Assembly (NCBI RefSeq): GCF_016591715.1
Contig: NZ_AP024109.1
Location: forward strand, 3,658,001-3,722,000
Source: Mesorhizobium sp. J8
Lineage (GTDB): Bacteria > Pseudomonadota > Alphaproteobacteria > Rhizobiales > Rhizobiaceae
Length of the DNA: 64,000 bases
Reading direction: 5' to 3'
The position numbers were made by a program, and so were the translations under genes. Within the stretch, counting starts at the first letter, position 1. Every line of letters starts with the position of its first letter. Positions 1-9,419 of the stretch are shown here, one piece after another. The notes under the pieces were generated by a model, which worked only from the letters and a program-made list of their open reading frames with translations, was not told the origin of the DNA and searched no databases.

Positions 1-360
1 GCCGACGAGGATCAGCGAAAGCAGGAGCGATGCCGCGACGAAGGCGGTCCGCGCCACGCTCTCGCCCGCGTCCGGCCTTGCCGCCGTGTTCAGCAGCGTT
101 TCGACGAAGGCCCAGCAGAACAACACCGCGACGGTCAGGAGCGCGATGGAAAGCGGCGCCAGAACGGCGACATTTTCCAGCCCGGCAAGCCCGTTGGCCT
201 GGACTGAGAGGCCAAGCACGCCAAGCGCCGTCGCTATGCCGCGGCTGCCGTCCATGCAGATATAGGCGAGCAGAGCGAAAACCACCGCCCAATGCAAGGC
301 CAGAACTGAGCTCAACACGTGCCGCATACGCTTCCCGCTGACGGAGCTCGGGGAGGTCAT
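1..360 (-). CDS. Hypothetical membrane protein (C-terminus beyond window)
   Basis: An open frame reads leftward from an ATG at 358-360 through 120 codons without a stop and leaves the window, so the gene is partial only because of the edge. The product is hydrophobic, with segments at about residues 14-36, 60-95 and 105-120 that look membrane-spanning, and short polar stretches between them. I do not recognise a family. No strong Shine-Dalgarno motif precedes the ATG. The 111-bp gap upstream is AT-richer than its surroundings and leads to a perfect palindrome at 472-516. Confidence 0.7.
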   Translation of the reverse strand, partial: MTSPSSVSGKRMRHVLSSVLALHWAVVFALLAYICMDGSRGIATALGVLGLSVQANGLAGLENVAVLAPLSIALLTVAVLFCWAFVETLLNTAARPDAGESVARTAFVAASLLLSLILVG

Positions 361-471
361 GGTTAACCTTTCCCTACTCCAGCGAACGAAGATTGGGCTT
401 TGCAACGGCTCACCGCAACGGAAACCATTTGTTAAGGTTAACAGCTATCCACAGATGGACAATCCGCCCTG

Positions 472-516
472 GAGCATGAAGCCGAAGAGCGCGAAGCGGT
501 CTTCGGCTTCATGCTC
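472..516. repeat. Palindromic intergenic repeat, copy 1 (perfect 16-bp stem)
   Basis: The arms 472-487 (GAGCATGAAGCCGAAG) and 501-516 are exact reverse complements around a 13-base loop containing GCGAAGCGGT. The loop core matches the loops of the repeats at 31253, 54037, 56280 and 57982 although the stem differs. It lies 17 bp past the aidB stop, so its transcript could act as a 3' hairpin, but no T-run follows on either strand. Confidence 0.75.
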
Positions 517-533
517 CTCGATTTAGGGCGGGA

Positions 534-2192
534 TCAGGTCACTGGCGGATAAAGCGTGTCGATGATCATGCGCGCGTCGTGGCGCGAATCGAGCATGCCG
601 TAGGTGGTGCGCCATTGTCCGCCCAGCCGCGTTTCGACGAAGGCGTCGGCGATCCGCCCTGCTCCCAGCCGGCGCAGCTCCGCCGCGGCAGCCGACAGCG
701 CGAGCTGTTCGGTGAGCAGGCGCGCCGAGCCCTGGTCTGTCGCGGCGACCTGCATGGCCGCCTTCAGCACGCCGATGGTGCCGCGCCCGCCGGTGCCGAG
801 ATCGCGGTCGATGCCGGCGAGCACTTCCTCGAACAGGCCGGGCGCGCGGCCGAGCACGCGCAGCACGTCGAGCGCCATGACATTGCCCGATCCTTCCCAG
901 ATCGCATTGACCGGCGCCTCCCGATAATAGCGGGCAAGCGGCGCTTCCTCGACATAGCCGTTGCCGCCGAGGCATTCCATCGCCTCGTAAAGCAGCGCCG
1001 GCGCGATCTTGCAGACCCAGTATTTGACCACCGGCGTCATGGCGCGGGCAAAGGCCGCCTCGCCACGGTCGCTTGCCGCCTCGTCGAAAGAACGCGCCAG
1101 CCGGAACGACAGCGCCGTTGCCGCGGCGACATCGAGTGCCATGTCGGCCAGAACCCGCTGCATCAGCGGCTGGTCGATCAGGTTCGATCCGAACACCTGG
1201 CGATGGCGCGTGTGATGCACGGCCTCCGCAAGGCCCGCCCGCATCAGCGCCGACGAAGCGACCGCGCAGTCGAGCCGGGTCAGCGTCACCATATCCATGA
1301 TCGTCTTCACGCCGGCGCCGGGGTCGCCGACCATCTCGCCGATGGCATTGACGAACTCCACCTCCGACGAGGCGTTTGAGCGATTGCCGAGCTTGTCCTT
1401 CAGCCGCTGGAAGCGGAAGCCGTTGCCGGAACCATCGCCCAGGATGCGCGGAACGAGGAAGCAGGACAGTCCCTCCGACGCCTGGGCAAGCACCAGGAAG
1501 GCATCCGACATCGGCGCCGACATGAACCATTTGTGGCCGGACAGTCGGTAAAAACCGCTGCCGGTGCGCTCCGCCCTCGTGGTGTTGGCGCGCACATCGG
1601 TGCCGCCCTGCTTCTCGGTCATGCCCATGCCGAGCGTCAGCCCGGTCTTCTGCACCGGCGGCTTCTGCGTCTGGTCGTATTTGCGCGTCGTCACGCGCGG
1701 CGCCCATTCGCGGAAAAGTTTCGGGCTCGCCATCAGCGCCGCCAGCGAGGCGCTGGTCATGGTGATGGGGCACAGATGCCCCGTCTCGAGCTCGGCGGTC
1801 AGGTAGAAGCGCGCCGCCCTCACCTGATGGCGGCGGCCGATCTCGGCGTCGCCGTTTTCCCACACCGAAGAATGCAGGCCGCCGGCAATCGAGCGGCGCA
1901 TCAAGGCGTGATAGGCCGGGTGGTATTCGACCAGGTCGAGGCGCCGGCCCTGCCGGTCATGGGTGCGCAATTTCGGCGTGTCGGTATTGGCGAGGCGGGC
2001 AAGCTCCTGCGCCTCCTGCGTCATCACGAACCGGCCAAGCCCGTCGAGGTCCTTGCGCACGGCATCGGAAAAACGCTCGGCAAGCTGGATGAGCAACGGA
2101 TCGCCCCGCCATGCATTGCCGCCTGCCAGCGGCGGCGGCTGGTTGGTCACCTCGTCGGTCACGCCCAATCCTTCAGTTGCCCAATCCTTCAA
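534..2192 (-). CDS. aidB: Acyl-CoA dehydrogenase, AidB family
   Basis: This 552-aa flavoprotein matches the length of the AidB branch of acyl-CoA dehydrogenases (E. coli AidB is about 540 aa), not that of the usual 380-aa enzymes. The N-terminal NQPPPL motif at residues 17-22 is typical of AidB. The middle domain carries the flavin-binding stretch TLGMGMTEKQGGTDVR, and the C-terminal helical domain carries ECLGGNGYVEEAPL, which is conserved in this fold. AidB belongs to the adaptive response to alkylation in E. coli, binds DNA there and has weak isovaleryl-CoA dehydrogenase activity. No other alkylation-response gene is adjacent, so the role here is inferred from family only. Confidence 0.9.
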   Translation of the reverse strand: MKDWATEGLGVTDEVTNQPPPLAGGNAWRGDPLLIQLAERFSDAVRKDLDGLGRFVMTQEAQELARLANTDTPKLRTHDRQGRRLDLVEYHPAYHALMRRSIAGGLHSSVWENGDAEIGRRHQVRAARFYLTAELETGHLCPITMTSASLAALMASPKLFREWAPRVTTRKYDQTQKPPVQKTGLTLGMGMTEKQGGTDVRANTTRAERTGSGFYRLSGHKWFMSAPMSDAFLVLAQASEGLSCFLVPRILGDGSGNGFRFQRLKDKLGNRSNASSEVEFVNAIGEMVGDPGAGVKTIMDMVTLTRLDCAVASSALMRAGLAEAVHHTRHRQVFGSNLIDQPLMQRVLADMALDVAAATALSFRLARSFDEAASDRGEAAFARAMTPVVKYWVCKIAPALLYEAMECLGGNGYVEEAPLARYYREAPVNAIWEGSGNVMALDVLRVLGRAPGLFEEVLAGIDRDLGTGGRGTIGVLKAAMQVAATDQGSARLLTEQLALSAAAAELRRLGAGRIADAFVETRLGGQWRTTYGMLDSRHDARMIIDTLYPPVT

Positions 2193-2362
2193 TTGGCCGA
2201 GAGGTCCTTAGCATTTGCAAGGCCGCGGTCGCGAATCCGAAGCCTCCGGGCCTTATAGCCCAAGCCACGGAAGGCGCGCGACGAAAATACCGGGGAGAAC
2301 GCCCGCAATCCAAAGCTGGCGCTTGCGGCAGGCCGGACCGCACCCTATAGCAGCGCCTTGAG

Positions 2363-3328
2363 ATGACCGACGCTTCGTCCCTGCCGCTCTTTCCCCACCG
2401 CCATCTTCTGGGCATCCGCGATCTGTCCCCGGCCGATATCGAGCTGTTGCTCGATCGCGCCGATCAGGCCGTGGCGATCTCGCGGCAATCGGAAAAGAAG
2501 ACCTCGACGCTGCGCGGCCGCACCCAGATCAACCTGTTCTACGAGGCATCGACCCGCACGCAGTCGTCCTTCGAGCTGGCCGGCAAACGCCTCGGCGCCG
2601 ACGTCATGAACATGTCGGTGGCGAGCTCCTCGGTGAAGAAGGGCGAGACGCTGATCGACACGGCGATGACCCTCAACGCCATGCGCCCCGACATCCTGAT
2701 CATCCGCCACCAATCGGCCGGTGCGGCCGCCCTTTTGGCCCAGAAGGTCGGCTGCTCGGTGGTCAATGCCGGCGACGGCGCGCATGAGCATCCGACGCAG
2801 GCGCTACTCGACGCGCTGACCATCCGCCGGGCCAAGGGGCCGCTGTCGAAGCTGATCGTGGCGATCTGCGGCGACATCCTGCATTCGCGCGTCGCCCGCT
2901 CCAACATCATGCTCCTGAACGCGCTTGGCGCGCAGGTGCGCGTCGTCGCGCCCTCGACATTGCTGCCGTCCGGCATCGACAGGATGGGCGTTATCGTCGC
3001 GCGCTCGATGGCCGAGGGCCTCAAGGATGCCGATGTGGTGATGATGCTGCGCCTGCAGCGCGAGCGCATGGAAGGTGCCTTCGTGCCGTCGATCCGCGAG
3101 TATTTCCGCTATTTCGGCCTCGATGCCGAGAAGCTGAAAGCCGCCAAGGACGATGCGCTGGTCATGCATCCCGGCCCGATGAACCGCGGCGTCGAGATTG
3201 CCTCCGAGATCGCCGACGGACCGCAAAGCGTCATCCAGGAGCAGGTGGAGATGGGGGTGGCCGTGCGCATGGCGGTGATGGAAGCGCTGCTTGATCCGCG
3301 CCGCAACCATGAGGGGCGCGGCGCATGA
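2363..3328 (+). CDS. pyrB: Aspartate carbamoyltransferase catalytic chain
   Basis: PyrB condenses carbamoyl phosphate with L-aspartate in the second step of pyrimidine synthesis. The 321-aa product has the carbamoyl-phosphate loop STRT at residues 63-66, HPTQALLD in the middle of the protein and [11 protein letters not shown] near the C-terminus. All are hallmarks of the family, and the length is normal. The last codons overlap the next gene in an ATGA junction, so the two are translationally coupled. No regulatory chain (PyrI) is present. The partner gene looks like a non-catalytic dihydroorotase homologue, as in Pseudomonas-type ATCase complexes. Confidence 0.97.
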   Translation: MTDASSLPLFPHRHLLGIRDLSPADIELLLDRADQAVAISRQSEKKTSTLRGRTQINLFYEASTRTQSSFELAGKRLGADVMNMSVASSSVKKGETLIDTAMTLNAMRPDILIIRHQSAGAAALLAQKVGCSVVNAGDGAHEHPTQALLDALTIRRAKGPLSKLIVAICGDILHSRVARSNIMLLNALGAQVRVVAPSTLLPSGIDRMGVIVARSMAEGLKDADVVMMLRLQRERMEGAFVPSIREYFRYFGLDAEKLKAAKDDALVMHPGPMNRGVEIASEIADGPQSVIQEQVEMGVAVRMAVMEALLDPRRNHEGRGA

Positions 3329-4611
3329 GCGTGACCGTCTTCAGCAAGGCGCACATCGTCGACCCGTCGCGCGGCGTGGACGAGATCGGCAGCGTCATCG
3401 TCGACGGCCGCAAGATCGTCGCGGCCGGGAAAGCCGCATTGAACCAGGGCGTCCCGGAAGGCGCCACCGTCGTCGACTGCACCGGCAAGACGATCATTCC
3501 GGGCCTTGTCGACGCGCGCGTCTTCATCGGCGAACCCGGCGGCGAGCATCGCGAAACCATCGCCTCGGCAAGTGTGGCGGCGGCGGCCGGCGGCGTCACC
3601 TCCATCGTCATGATGCCCGACACCGATCCGGTGATCGACAATGTGGCGCTGGTCGAATTCGTGCTGCGCACGGCACGCGACACCGCAAGCGTCAACATCT
3701 TCCCGGCGGCCGCGATCACCAAGGGCCTCGAAGGCCGCGAGATGACCGAATTCGGCCTGCTGCGCGAGGCCGGCGCCGTCGCCTATACCGACGGCCGCCA
3801 CACCATCGCCAACGCGCTGGTCATGCGCCGCGCGCTGACCTATGCCCGCGATTTCGGCGGCGTGATCGCGCATGAAATCCAGGATGCCGACCTCGCCTCG
3901 TCCGGCGTCATGAACGAAGGGCTCTATGCGAGCTGGCTCGGTCTTTCGGGCATTCCGCGCGAGGCCGAGCTGATCCCGCTCGAACGAGACCTGGCATTGG
4001 CCCGGCTGACCGGCGGCGCCTACCACGCAGCCAAGATCTCGTCGGCGATGGCGGCTGGCGCGGTGAACCGGGCCAAGACGGACGGCGCCAATGTCACGGC
4101 CGGCGTCGCCATCCACAACCTGTCGCTCAACGAGAACGATGTCGGCGAATACCGCACCTTCTTCCGGCTGACCCCGCCCCTGCGCGCCGAGGACGACCGG
4201 CTGGCGATGATCGAAGCGATCAAGGACGGCACGATCGACATCATCGTCTCCTCGCACGACCCGCAGGATGTCGACACCAAGCGCCTCCCCTTCGCCGATG
4301 CCGCTGCCGGCGCGATCGGGCTGGAGACGCTGCTTGGCGCGGCGCTGCGGCTCTATCACAACGGCGATGTGCCGCTCACCAGGCTGATCGAGACGCTGTC
4401 TACGGCGCCTGCACGACTGTTCGGCCTGCCGGCTGGCACATTGAAGCCAGGCGCGTCGGCCGATCTCGCGGTCGTTGATCTTGACGAGCCGTGGATCGTC
4501 AGCGAAAGCGGCCTGCGTTCGCGTTCGAAGAACACATGCTTCGAAGGCGCGCGCCTCCAAGGCAAGGTCTTGCTGACGATGGTCGCGGGCCGCACGGTGT
4601 TTTCAGCATAG
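3325..4611 (+). CDS. pyrC: Dihydroorotase-like protein, probably non-catalytic ATCase partner
   Basis: The 428-aa product has the fold and landmark spacing of class I dihydroorotase ([53 protein letters not shown]). The metal-binding HxH that normally follows GLVD is R65-V-F67, and the TDHAPH motif reads S309-S310-H311-D-P-Q, losing the catalytic Asp. The second His of the HxxH element is Lys237. In Pseudomonas a homologue with lost ligands (PyrC', pDHO) serves as a structural subunit for PyrB. The ATGA overlap with pyrB supports that role here. Many pipelines would call it an active dihydroorotase; the missing ligands argue against that. A true dihydroorotase must then lie elsewhere in the genome. 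Confidence 0.85.
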   Translation: MSVTVFSKAHIVDPSRGVDEIGSVIVDGRKIVAAGKAALNQGVPEGATVVDCTGKTIIPGLVDARVFIGEPGGEHRETIASASVAAAAGGVTSIVMMPDTDPVIDNVALVEFVLRTARDTASVNIFPAAAITKGLEGREMTEFGLLREAGAVAYTDGRHTIANALVMRRALTYARDFGGVIAHEIQDADLASSGVMNEGLYASWLGLSGIPREAELIPLERDLALARLTGGAYHAAKISSAMAAGAVNRAKTDGANVTAGVAIHNLSLNENDVGEYRTFFRLTPPLRAEDDRLAMIEAIKDGTIDIIVSSHDPQDVDTKRLPFADAAAGAIGLETLLGAALRLYHNGDVPLTRLIETLSTAPARLFGLPAGTLKPGASADLAVVDLDEPWIVSESGLRSRSKNTCFEGARLQGKVLLTMVAGRTVFSA

Positions 4612-4791
4612 CCCATCCATTGCTTTGAGTGCTGCCGGGCACAGGGTTGCTTGGCGAACCCTCCCGACTCTACCATTATATGTCCAATTGGTGCTTGAGC
4701 AGTGCCGGCCCTTGCAAACCATGGTTGCATAGCGCACATTGCTTCAATCTTAAGACGAGCACCCACAGAGAAGGGAACACCGGGGGAAACA

Positions 4792-5373
4792 ATGGGTTAC
4801 GTGATCGCGCTCGTCTTCGGCTACCTGCTCGGCTCGATCCCGTTCGGGCTCCTGATTACCCGTGCGGCCGGGCTCGGCGACGTGCGCAAGATCGGCTCCG
4901 GCAATATCGGCGCCACCAATGTGCTGAGGACCGGCAACAAAGGGCTCGCTGCCGCCACGCTGCTGCTCGACGCGCTGAAGGGCACCGCAGCCGCCCTGGT
5001 CGCCGGTCATTTTTCGCCGGATTACGGGGTTCTGGCGGGCTTCGGCGCCTTTCTCGGCCACCTCTTCCCGGTCTGGCTCGGCTTCAAGGGCGGCAAGGGC
5101 GTCGCCACCTATCTCGGCGTGCTGCTCGGCCTTGCCTGGCAAGGCATGCTTGTCTTTGCCGTCGTCTGGCTCGCTATGGCCTTCCTGTTCCGCTATTCCT
5201 CGCTGGCGGCATTGGCGGCCGCGGTGGTCGTGCCGATCGCCCTCTATTTCATGAACACGCCGCAGATCGCCGGCCTGTTCGCGCTGATGAGCTTGATCGT
5301 CTTCATCAAGCACCGCGCCAACATCTCGCGCCTGTTTGCCGGCACCGAAGGCAGGATCGGGGCGAAGGGATGA
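4792..5373 (+). CDS. plsY: Glycerol-3-phosphate acyltransferase PlsY
   Basis: PlsY is the membrane enzyme that transfers acyl groups from acyl-phosphate to glycerol-3-phosphate, the first step of phospholipid synthesis. The 193-aa protein shows the three signature loops: GSIPFG early, [10 protein letters not shown] around residue 40, and the glycine- and lysine-rich FKGGKGVAT. It has about five hydrophobic segments. The ATG at 4792 follows a GGGGGA ribosome-binding site. An upstream in-frame ATG at 4702 would add 30 polar residues and is unlikely. Its TGA overlaps the dprA ATG. Confidence 0.95.
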   Translation: MGYVIALVFGYLLGSIPFGLLITRAAGLGDVRKIGSGNIGATNVLRTGNKGLAAATLLLDALKGTAAALVAGHFSPDYGVLAGFGAFLGHLFPVWLGFKGGKGVATYLGVLLGLAWQGMLVFAVVWLAMAFLFRYSSLAALAAAVVVPIALYFMNTPQIAGLFALMSLIVFIKHRANISRLFAGTEGRIGAKG

Positions 5374-6497
5374 GCGCTCCGGCCGCCGGCCCGCGCCTCA
5401 GCGACCGGCAGCGGCTTGCCTGGCTTCGCCTGATCCGCACGCCCAATGTCGGCCCAGCCTCGTTTCGCGAGCTGATCAACCGCTTCGGCTCGGCCGAAGC
5501 CGCGCTTGAGATGCTGCCCGAATTGATGATCTCGGGCGGCGCCAATCGTATCGCCCGCATCCCCTCCATTGCCGAGGCCGAAGCCGAGTTGGACGCCGCC
5601 CGGCGCGCCGGCGCCCGCTTCGTCGGCATCGGCGAGGCCGATTATCCACCCCTGCTGAAGACCCTGGACAATCCGCCGCCGCTGCTTGCGGTGAAGGGCG
5701 AAGGCGCGGTCTTCCGCTTGCCGGCGGTGGCGATCGTCGGCGCCCGCAATGCGTCGCTCGCCGGCATCAAGATGGCCCGCATGCTGGCGGCCGATCTCGG
5801 ACGCGAAGGCTACGCCATCGTTTCCGGTCTGGCGCGCGGCATCGACACGGCCGCGCACAAGGGCAGCGTTTCGACCGGCACTATCGGCGTACTCGCCGGC
5901 GGGCTCGATGTCCCCTACCCGCCCGAGAATGCCGGCTTGTGCGACGAGATCGCCGATCGCGGCGGCGCCATCGTGTCGGAAATGCCCTTCGCGTGGCAGC
6001 CGCGCGCCCAGGATTTTCCGCGCCGCAACCGCCTTGTCGCCGGCATAGCGCTCGGTCTCGTGGTGGTCGAAGCCGCACAGCGCTCCGGCTCGCTGATCAG
6101 CGCCCGCCTCGCCAATGAAATGGGCCGGCTGGTCTTCGCCGTGCCGGGCTCGCCGCTCGACCCGCGCGCCGCCGGCTGCAACGCGCTGCTCAAGGACGGC
6201 GTCACGCTCGTCACCGAAGCCACCGACGTGCTTGGCGCGCTGGCGCCGCTTGCCGGTGCCCGGCTTCCAAGAACCCTCCCGCTTGCCGAGGCGCCCGACA
6301 TGTCGGCCATGCCGCCGCCCGGCGAAAACGACCGCGCCGATGTGCTGGAAGCGCTTGGGCCTACGCCGATCGCGGTGGACGACATCATCCGCCACACGGG
6401 TATGAGCGCAGCACAGATCTCGATGGTGCTGCTGGAACTCGACCTCGCCGGACGGCTGGAGCGTCACGCCGGAGGGAATGTGTCGCTGATCGCGTGA
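5370..6497 (+). CDS. dprA: DNA-processing protein DprA (Smf)
   Basis: DprA loads RecA on incoming single-stranded DNA in transformation and is widely conserved in species without obvious competence. The 375-aa product has an N-terminal helix-hairpin-helix or SAM-like region and a Rossmann-like DprA core ([67 protein letters not shown]). It ends in a winged-helix-like domain from about residue 315. The start at 5370 overlaps the plsY stop (ATGA), so the upstream in-frame extension is not used. In Sinorhizobium dprA is usually followed by topA; here the next gene is on the opposite strand. Confidence 0.95.
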   Translation: MSAPAAGPRLSDRQRLAWLRLIRTPNVGPASFRELINRFGSAEAALEMLPELMISGGANRIARIPSIAEAEAELDAARRAGARFVGIGEADYPPLLKTLDNPPPLLAVKGEGAVFRLPAVAIVGARNASLAGIKMARMLAADLGREGYAIVSGLARGIDTAAHKGSVSTGTIGVLAGGLDVPYPPENAGLCDEIADRGGAIVSEMPFAWQPRAQDFPRRNRLVAGIALGLVVVEAAQRSGSLISARLANEMGRLVFAVPGSPLDPRAAGCNALLKDGVTLVTEATDVLGALAPLAGARLPRTLPLAEAPDMSAMPPPGENDRADVLEALGPTPIAVDDIIRHTGMSAAQISMVLLELDLAGRLERHAGGNVSLIA

Positions 6498-6528
6498 GCT
6501 GCGGCCTTCAGGTCCGAGTTTGGCCGTC

Positions 6529-7671
6529 CTACCGGAACAGATATTTCGACACTTCCGGATTGCCGCGGCGCCACATCACATTGTCAAGGAAATAGTGGTG
6601 CACGTTGATGAAGATCAGCACGATGAAGAAGAACAGCGAGGAACCGAGCACCTGCCTGTCGTAGGGGACCAGGGCGGTCAGCACGAACGGGATCAGCCAG
6701 AAGCCGAGATAGCCGAGGGCGGCGCCTCCGATGATGAATCCCAACACCCGCAGCCTGTAGCGAGGGCCGAGGACGGACAGTATTTTCGGCTCCGGATCGC
6801 GCGCCGCATCCGAAACGTCACGCTCGACATTGGTCTGATAGCGCCACACCACAGCCAGATATTGCAGCGAGTGCAGCGCCGGCACCACCAGCAGCCAGAG
6901 CGGGTTTATCCTGGCAATCAGGATCCAGAGATAAAGCGACGCGATATAGGCAACGATACCGTTATACGGCAGGCCGCCATTCTTTCGCCGACGACTGGCC
7001 AGCATCACGAGTGTGGCCGCTGTCGATGCGACGGCCGCCGTCAAGGCAACGTCGGTGGCCCATGAAGGCGCGGCGAAGGTGTAATACTGGAGTCCGTAAT
7101 ACTGTCCTGCGGTCACCGCAGTGTTGGTCTGCAGCCAGGCCAGGATCCACACAGCGTAGCTGTTGACGAGCAACACCTTCTTGTCCCGGTCATCGAAGAA
7201 TTTGCGCTTCAGGACGGCGTCGACCATCAGCATGCCGTAGCCTTGCTTGACGTAGTGCCAGCCGACGAAGAAGAACATCGCATTGGCCGCGAGGCCGAGC
7301 AGCCGCGTGTTCGACGTCGCCGCGCCATAGGCGAAGAACAGGGCCATGATCACCGGAACGATGACGCCGGCGAAAATGTAGCGAAACTGCAGGCTTCGGT
7401 CGTAGCCGTCGCCACGCGCCTTGCGGCCGAAATTGCGATAGAAGATCTGGTAGGAATGGGCGAAATGCGGGTAGTTCACCAGATAGGCCACGACGACCAT
7501 CGTCGCGGCCAGCGGGCCTTCATAATCGCGCGGCACGAAATAAAGCACCGGCAGGATCAGGAACGCGCTGCCGCCGAGCATCAGGAAATCGGCGACCGGG
7601 CCGAAGAGATATCTGCCGGGCGGCGTCGCCGCTTTGCGGGCCGCGGTCTCTACCGAAAGGTCAAGTGCCAT
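6529..7671 (-). CDS. Uncharacterised His-rich polytopic membrane protein
   Basis: This 380-aa protein starts at an ATG preceded by GGAGG and has roughly nine to ten hydrophobic segments. His and aromatic residues cluster at segment ends: NYPHFAHSY near residue 90, GWHYVKQGYGML near 145, PALHSLQYLAVVWRY near 275 and INVHHYFLDNVMWRR near the C-terminus. Such intramembrane His patterns occur in membrane oxygenases, desaturases and haem- or di-iron-binding proteins, but I cannot assign a family. It is convergent with dprA with only 31 bp between stops and appears monocistronic. Confidence 0.85.
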   Translation of the reverse strand: MALDLSVETAARKAATPPGRYLFGPVADFLMLGGSAFLILPVLYFVPRDYEGPLAATMVVVAYLVNYPHFAHSYQIFYRNFGRKARGDGYDRSLQFRYIFAGVIVPVIMALFFAYGAATSNTRLLGLAANAMFFFVGWHYVKQGYGMLMVDAVLKRKFFDDRDKKVLLVNSYAVWILAWLQTNTAVTAGQYYGLQYYTFAAPSWATDVALTAAVASTAATLVMLASRRRKNGGLPYNGIVAYIASLYLWILIARINPLWLLVVPALHSLQYLAVVWRYQTNVERDVSDAARDPEPKILSVLGPRYRLRVLGFIIGGAALGYLGFWLIPFVLTALVPYDRQVLGSSLFFFIVLIFINVHHYFLDNVMWRRGNPEVSKYLFR

Positions 7672-7762
7672 CCTGGAGCCTCCTTCGGGGCCCCGAGTTT
7701 AACCATGCCCCTGTCCAGGGACAAGTTTTGCCCGTGACCGGCACTCACCGTCTTGGGGAAAG

Positions 7763-8011
7763 TCAGCCCTCAGAGCAAGGCAGCCCGGCGATCTTCATCA
7801 GCCGCTTCCGGGCTTCTGCCACGCGCTTCTGTTCCGACCGTATGCGGCTGCACAGCGCGAGGTTGATGCCTACGCCACAGTCCTCGTCCAGCATTTCCTT
7901 TGCGTGATTGAGAGAAGTTTCGGCGCGCTTTACGCTCTGCCTGGCCCTGGCCAGTTCCAAGTTCAGTACGTCCACTGTATCCGCATCCCAAATTGCGGTC
8001 CCTTCGGCCAC
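7763..8011 (-). CDS. Small hypothetical protein, possibly truncated
   Basis: The 82-aa frame starts with GTG and encodes a charged, helix-favouring product (ELARARQSVKRAETSLNHAKEM, then SEQKRVAEARKRL) that could form a coiled coil. No ribosome-binding site is visible at the GTG. The frame is open for a further 11 codons upstream to a TAG near 8045, so the true start, or a lost N-terminal part, is uncertain. Composition is protein-like and unlike the overlapping arginine-rich frames. No family recognised. Confidence 0.45.
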   Translation of the reverse strand: MAEGTAIWDADTVDVLNLELARARQSVKRAETSLNHAKEMLDEDCGVGINLALCSRIRSEQKRVAEARKRLMKIAGLPCSEG

Positions 8012-8509
8012 GCAACGGTCGCGAATGGTTTTTGTTCCGATTGCCTAGGCCATCAAGCTGGCAGCTTTGGCGAAAAGCGCGGTTATTTCCGGAGCAGAGG
8101 CTGGATGGACGCCTTTAGCTGGTCGGCGAGTTGATCCTCCAGGCGCCATCGCCTGCGAACCCTTGCCCGTTTGTTGGGCTTGTACTCGGCAAGCTCGCGC
8201 TGCGCCTTGGCGGTAGGCATTGCGAACATCAAGGGGTCCGTCCGGAGCCCTCTGGACGACGCCGAGGATTATGTTCCTCCGATGCTGACCGACGGCGAGA
8301 CCCCAAGGGCCTCGGCCCTTCATCCGAGCCAGTTTGTTGCCGAAAAAGCCGGATGCCCGAACGGGGCCACCAGCGTGCCCTATCGCGAACCGAGTACCCA
8401 GGGCAATTTACAAAAATGTAAAGCGCCGGCGGCGGCGACCTAATGTCATGGTGGCGGTTGGACTTGGGGAAATTCGGCAAATATGGCCGGGCCGTAGGGC
8501 GGTCGTTGA
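8012..8509. other. Poorly coding gap next to tRNA-Lys
   Basis: About 500 bases between the small ORF ending at 7763 and the tRNA gene hold several short overlapping frames on both strands, none with convincing homology. The best is a 48-codon minus-strand frame (8083-8229, listed separately). TTTAC-N6-GTAAA at 8407-8422 is a small inverted repeat. Base composition is somewhat less GC-rich than in neighbouring genes. Confidence 0.4.
8083..8229 (-). CDS. Possible 48-aa basic small protein
   Basis: A frame from ATG at 8229 (with a second in-frame ATG at 8220) to TAA at 8083 encodes a Lys- and Arg-rich peptide with the core EYKPNKRARVRRRW followed by an amphipathic stretch, LEDQLADQLKASIQPLL. 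The basic and amphipathic layout resembles a small nucleic-acid-binding or ribosome-associated protein. There is no clear ribosome-binding site, and an overlapping 92-codon frame (8045-8323) competes on the same strand. This is a weak call. Confidence 0.3.
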   Translation of the reverse strand: MFAMPTAKAQRELAEYKPNKRARVRRRWRLEDQLADQLKASIQPLLRK

Positions 8510-8585
8510 TGGTGAGCGCGATGGGATTCGAACCCATGACCTACTGATTAAAAGTCAGTTGCTCTACCGGCTGAGCTACGCGCTC
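8510..8585 (-). tRNA. tRNA-Lys, anticodon TTT, CCA encoded
   Basis: Read on the minus strand, a 7-bp acceptor stem (GAGCGCG with CGCGCTC), a D arm with AGCCGGTA loop, an anticodon stem ACTGA/TCAGT enclosing CTTTTAA, a T arm ATGGG-TTCGAAT-CCCAT, discriminator A and a genomic CCA end form a complete cloverleaf of 73+3 nt. The anticodon TTT decodes AAA and AAG lysine codons. No duplicated 3' tRNA fragment that would mark an integration site was seen nearby. Confidence 0.96.
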
Positions 8586-8861
8586 CCGCGGGCTCAAAAC
8601 GCCGCCCTCGAAATTGCGCGGAACATAGGGAGAGTGCCGCGGCCGGTCAACCGGAAAAAGATGGCCTTCCAAGGCCGATTTTTTGAACGGATTCGGGGGG
8701 CGCCGAGGGTGTTTCCGAAGAGCTTTCGATACCGGCGCCAATGATCCGGGTCCGCATTGCGTCAGAAAGCTCCACAACAACGGGTTGATGTAGAAGGGAA
8801 CAATTTGCGACCCGCACCCGTTTCGCAGCGGGGACGTCGATCAACCTCGAGGAGAAGATTA

Positions 8862-9314
8862 ATGAACAAGATCGCATCGGGCCTGCTGGCAACCGCTCTC
8901 TCGGCGTCGTTCGTCGCGGCGGAGGTCGTGCCGGTCAACGCTCAGCCCAACTATGTGCCGCAACCCCAGGGCCTGTCGGATGTCCAGACCGTGCAGTATC
9001 GGGACTGGAGAAGGCATCGCGGCTTCAACCGCGATTTCTCGCGCCGTGGTGACGCCGTCTATTGGAATGGCCATCGCGGCTATCGTGAATATCGCCACGG
9101 CTATCGCCGTCACGGCGACTATTGGTTCCCGCTGGCTGCTTTCGCGACTGGCGCGCTGATCACCGGCGCCATCGTCAACAGTGAAAACAACCGTGTGTAT
9201 CGCGGCAACGCGCATGTGCAGTGGTGCTACGACCGCTATCGCTCTTACCGCGCCTCGGACAACACCTTCCAACCGAACAACGGCCCGCGTCAGCAGTGCA
9301 TTTCGCCCTACTGA
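8862..9314 (+). CDS. BA14K family secreted or surface protein
   Basis: The 150-aa product starts at an ATG preceded by GAGGAGAAG and has a Sec-type signal peptide (positive MNK, hydrophobic core, cleavage after about residue 27). The centre is rich in Arg, His, Tyr and Gly (HRGYREYRHGYRRHGDYW), then a hydrophobic segment (AAFATGALITGAIV). The C-terminus HVQWCYDRYRSYRASDNT...QQC is the BA14K domain. BA14K was described in Brucella as an immunoreactive, lectin-like protein. An inverted repeat resembling a terminator follows. Confidence 0.9.
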   Translation: MNKIASGLLATALSASFVAAEVVPVNAQPNYVPQPQGLSDVQTVQYRDWRRHRGFNRDFSRRGDAVYWNGHRGYREYRHGYRRHGDYWFPLAAFATGALITGAIVNSENNRVYRGNAHVQWCYDRYRSYRASDNTFQPNNGPRQQCISPY

Positions 9315-9346
9315 CGGCCTCCAGTCAATACCCAGGGTCGTTGATT

Positions 9347-9372
9347 GAGCCCGCGCCGCAAGGCGCGGGCTC
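9347..9372 (+). terminator. Hairpin downstream of BA14K gene
   Basis: GAGCCCGCGCC, the loop GCAA and its exact complement form an 11-bp GC-rich stem 32 bp after the stop, followed by TCTCG. The U-tract is weak, so termination efficiency is uncertain, but the position and stem strength are typical of an intrinsic terminator. Confidence 0.6.
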
Positions 9373-9419
9373 TCTCGTGGCATTCAACCGGACTTCAAGA
9401 ACTGAGCGCGCTCCGCGGG

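Noticed and set aside
431..453. GTTAAGGTTAAC and a near DnaA box (CTATCCACA)
   Set aside because: CtrA sites need TTAA-N7-TTAA; here the spacing is 3. One DnaA-like box with a mismatch does not make an origin.
4634..4655. Sigma-54-like GGGCAC...TTGC upstream of plsY
   Set aside because: With correct GG-N10-GC spacing the -24 element does not match TGGCAC, and plsY is a housekeeping gene.
8510..8585. Integration site at tRNA-Lys
   Set aside because: No direct repeat of the tRNA 3' end and no integrase were found within the window.
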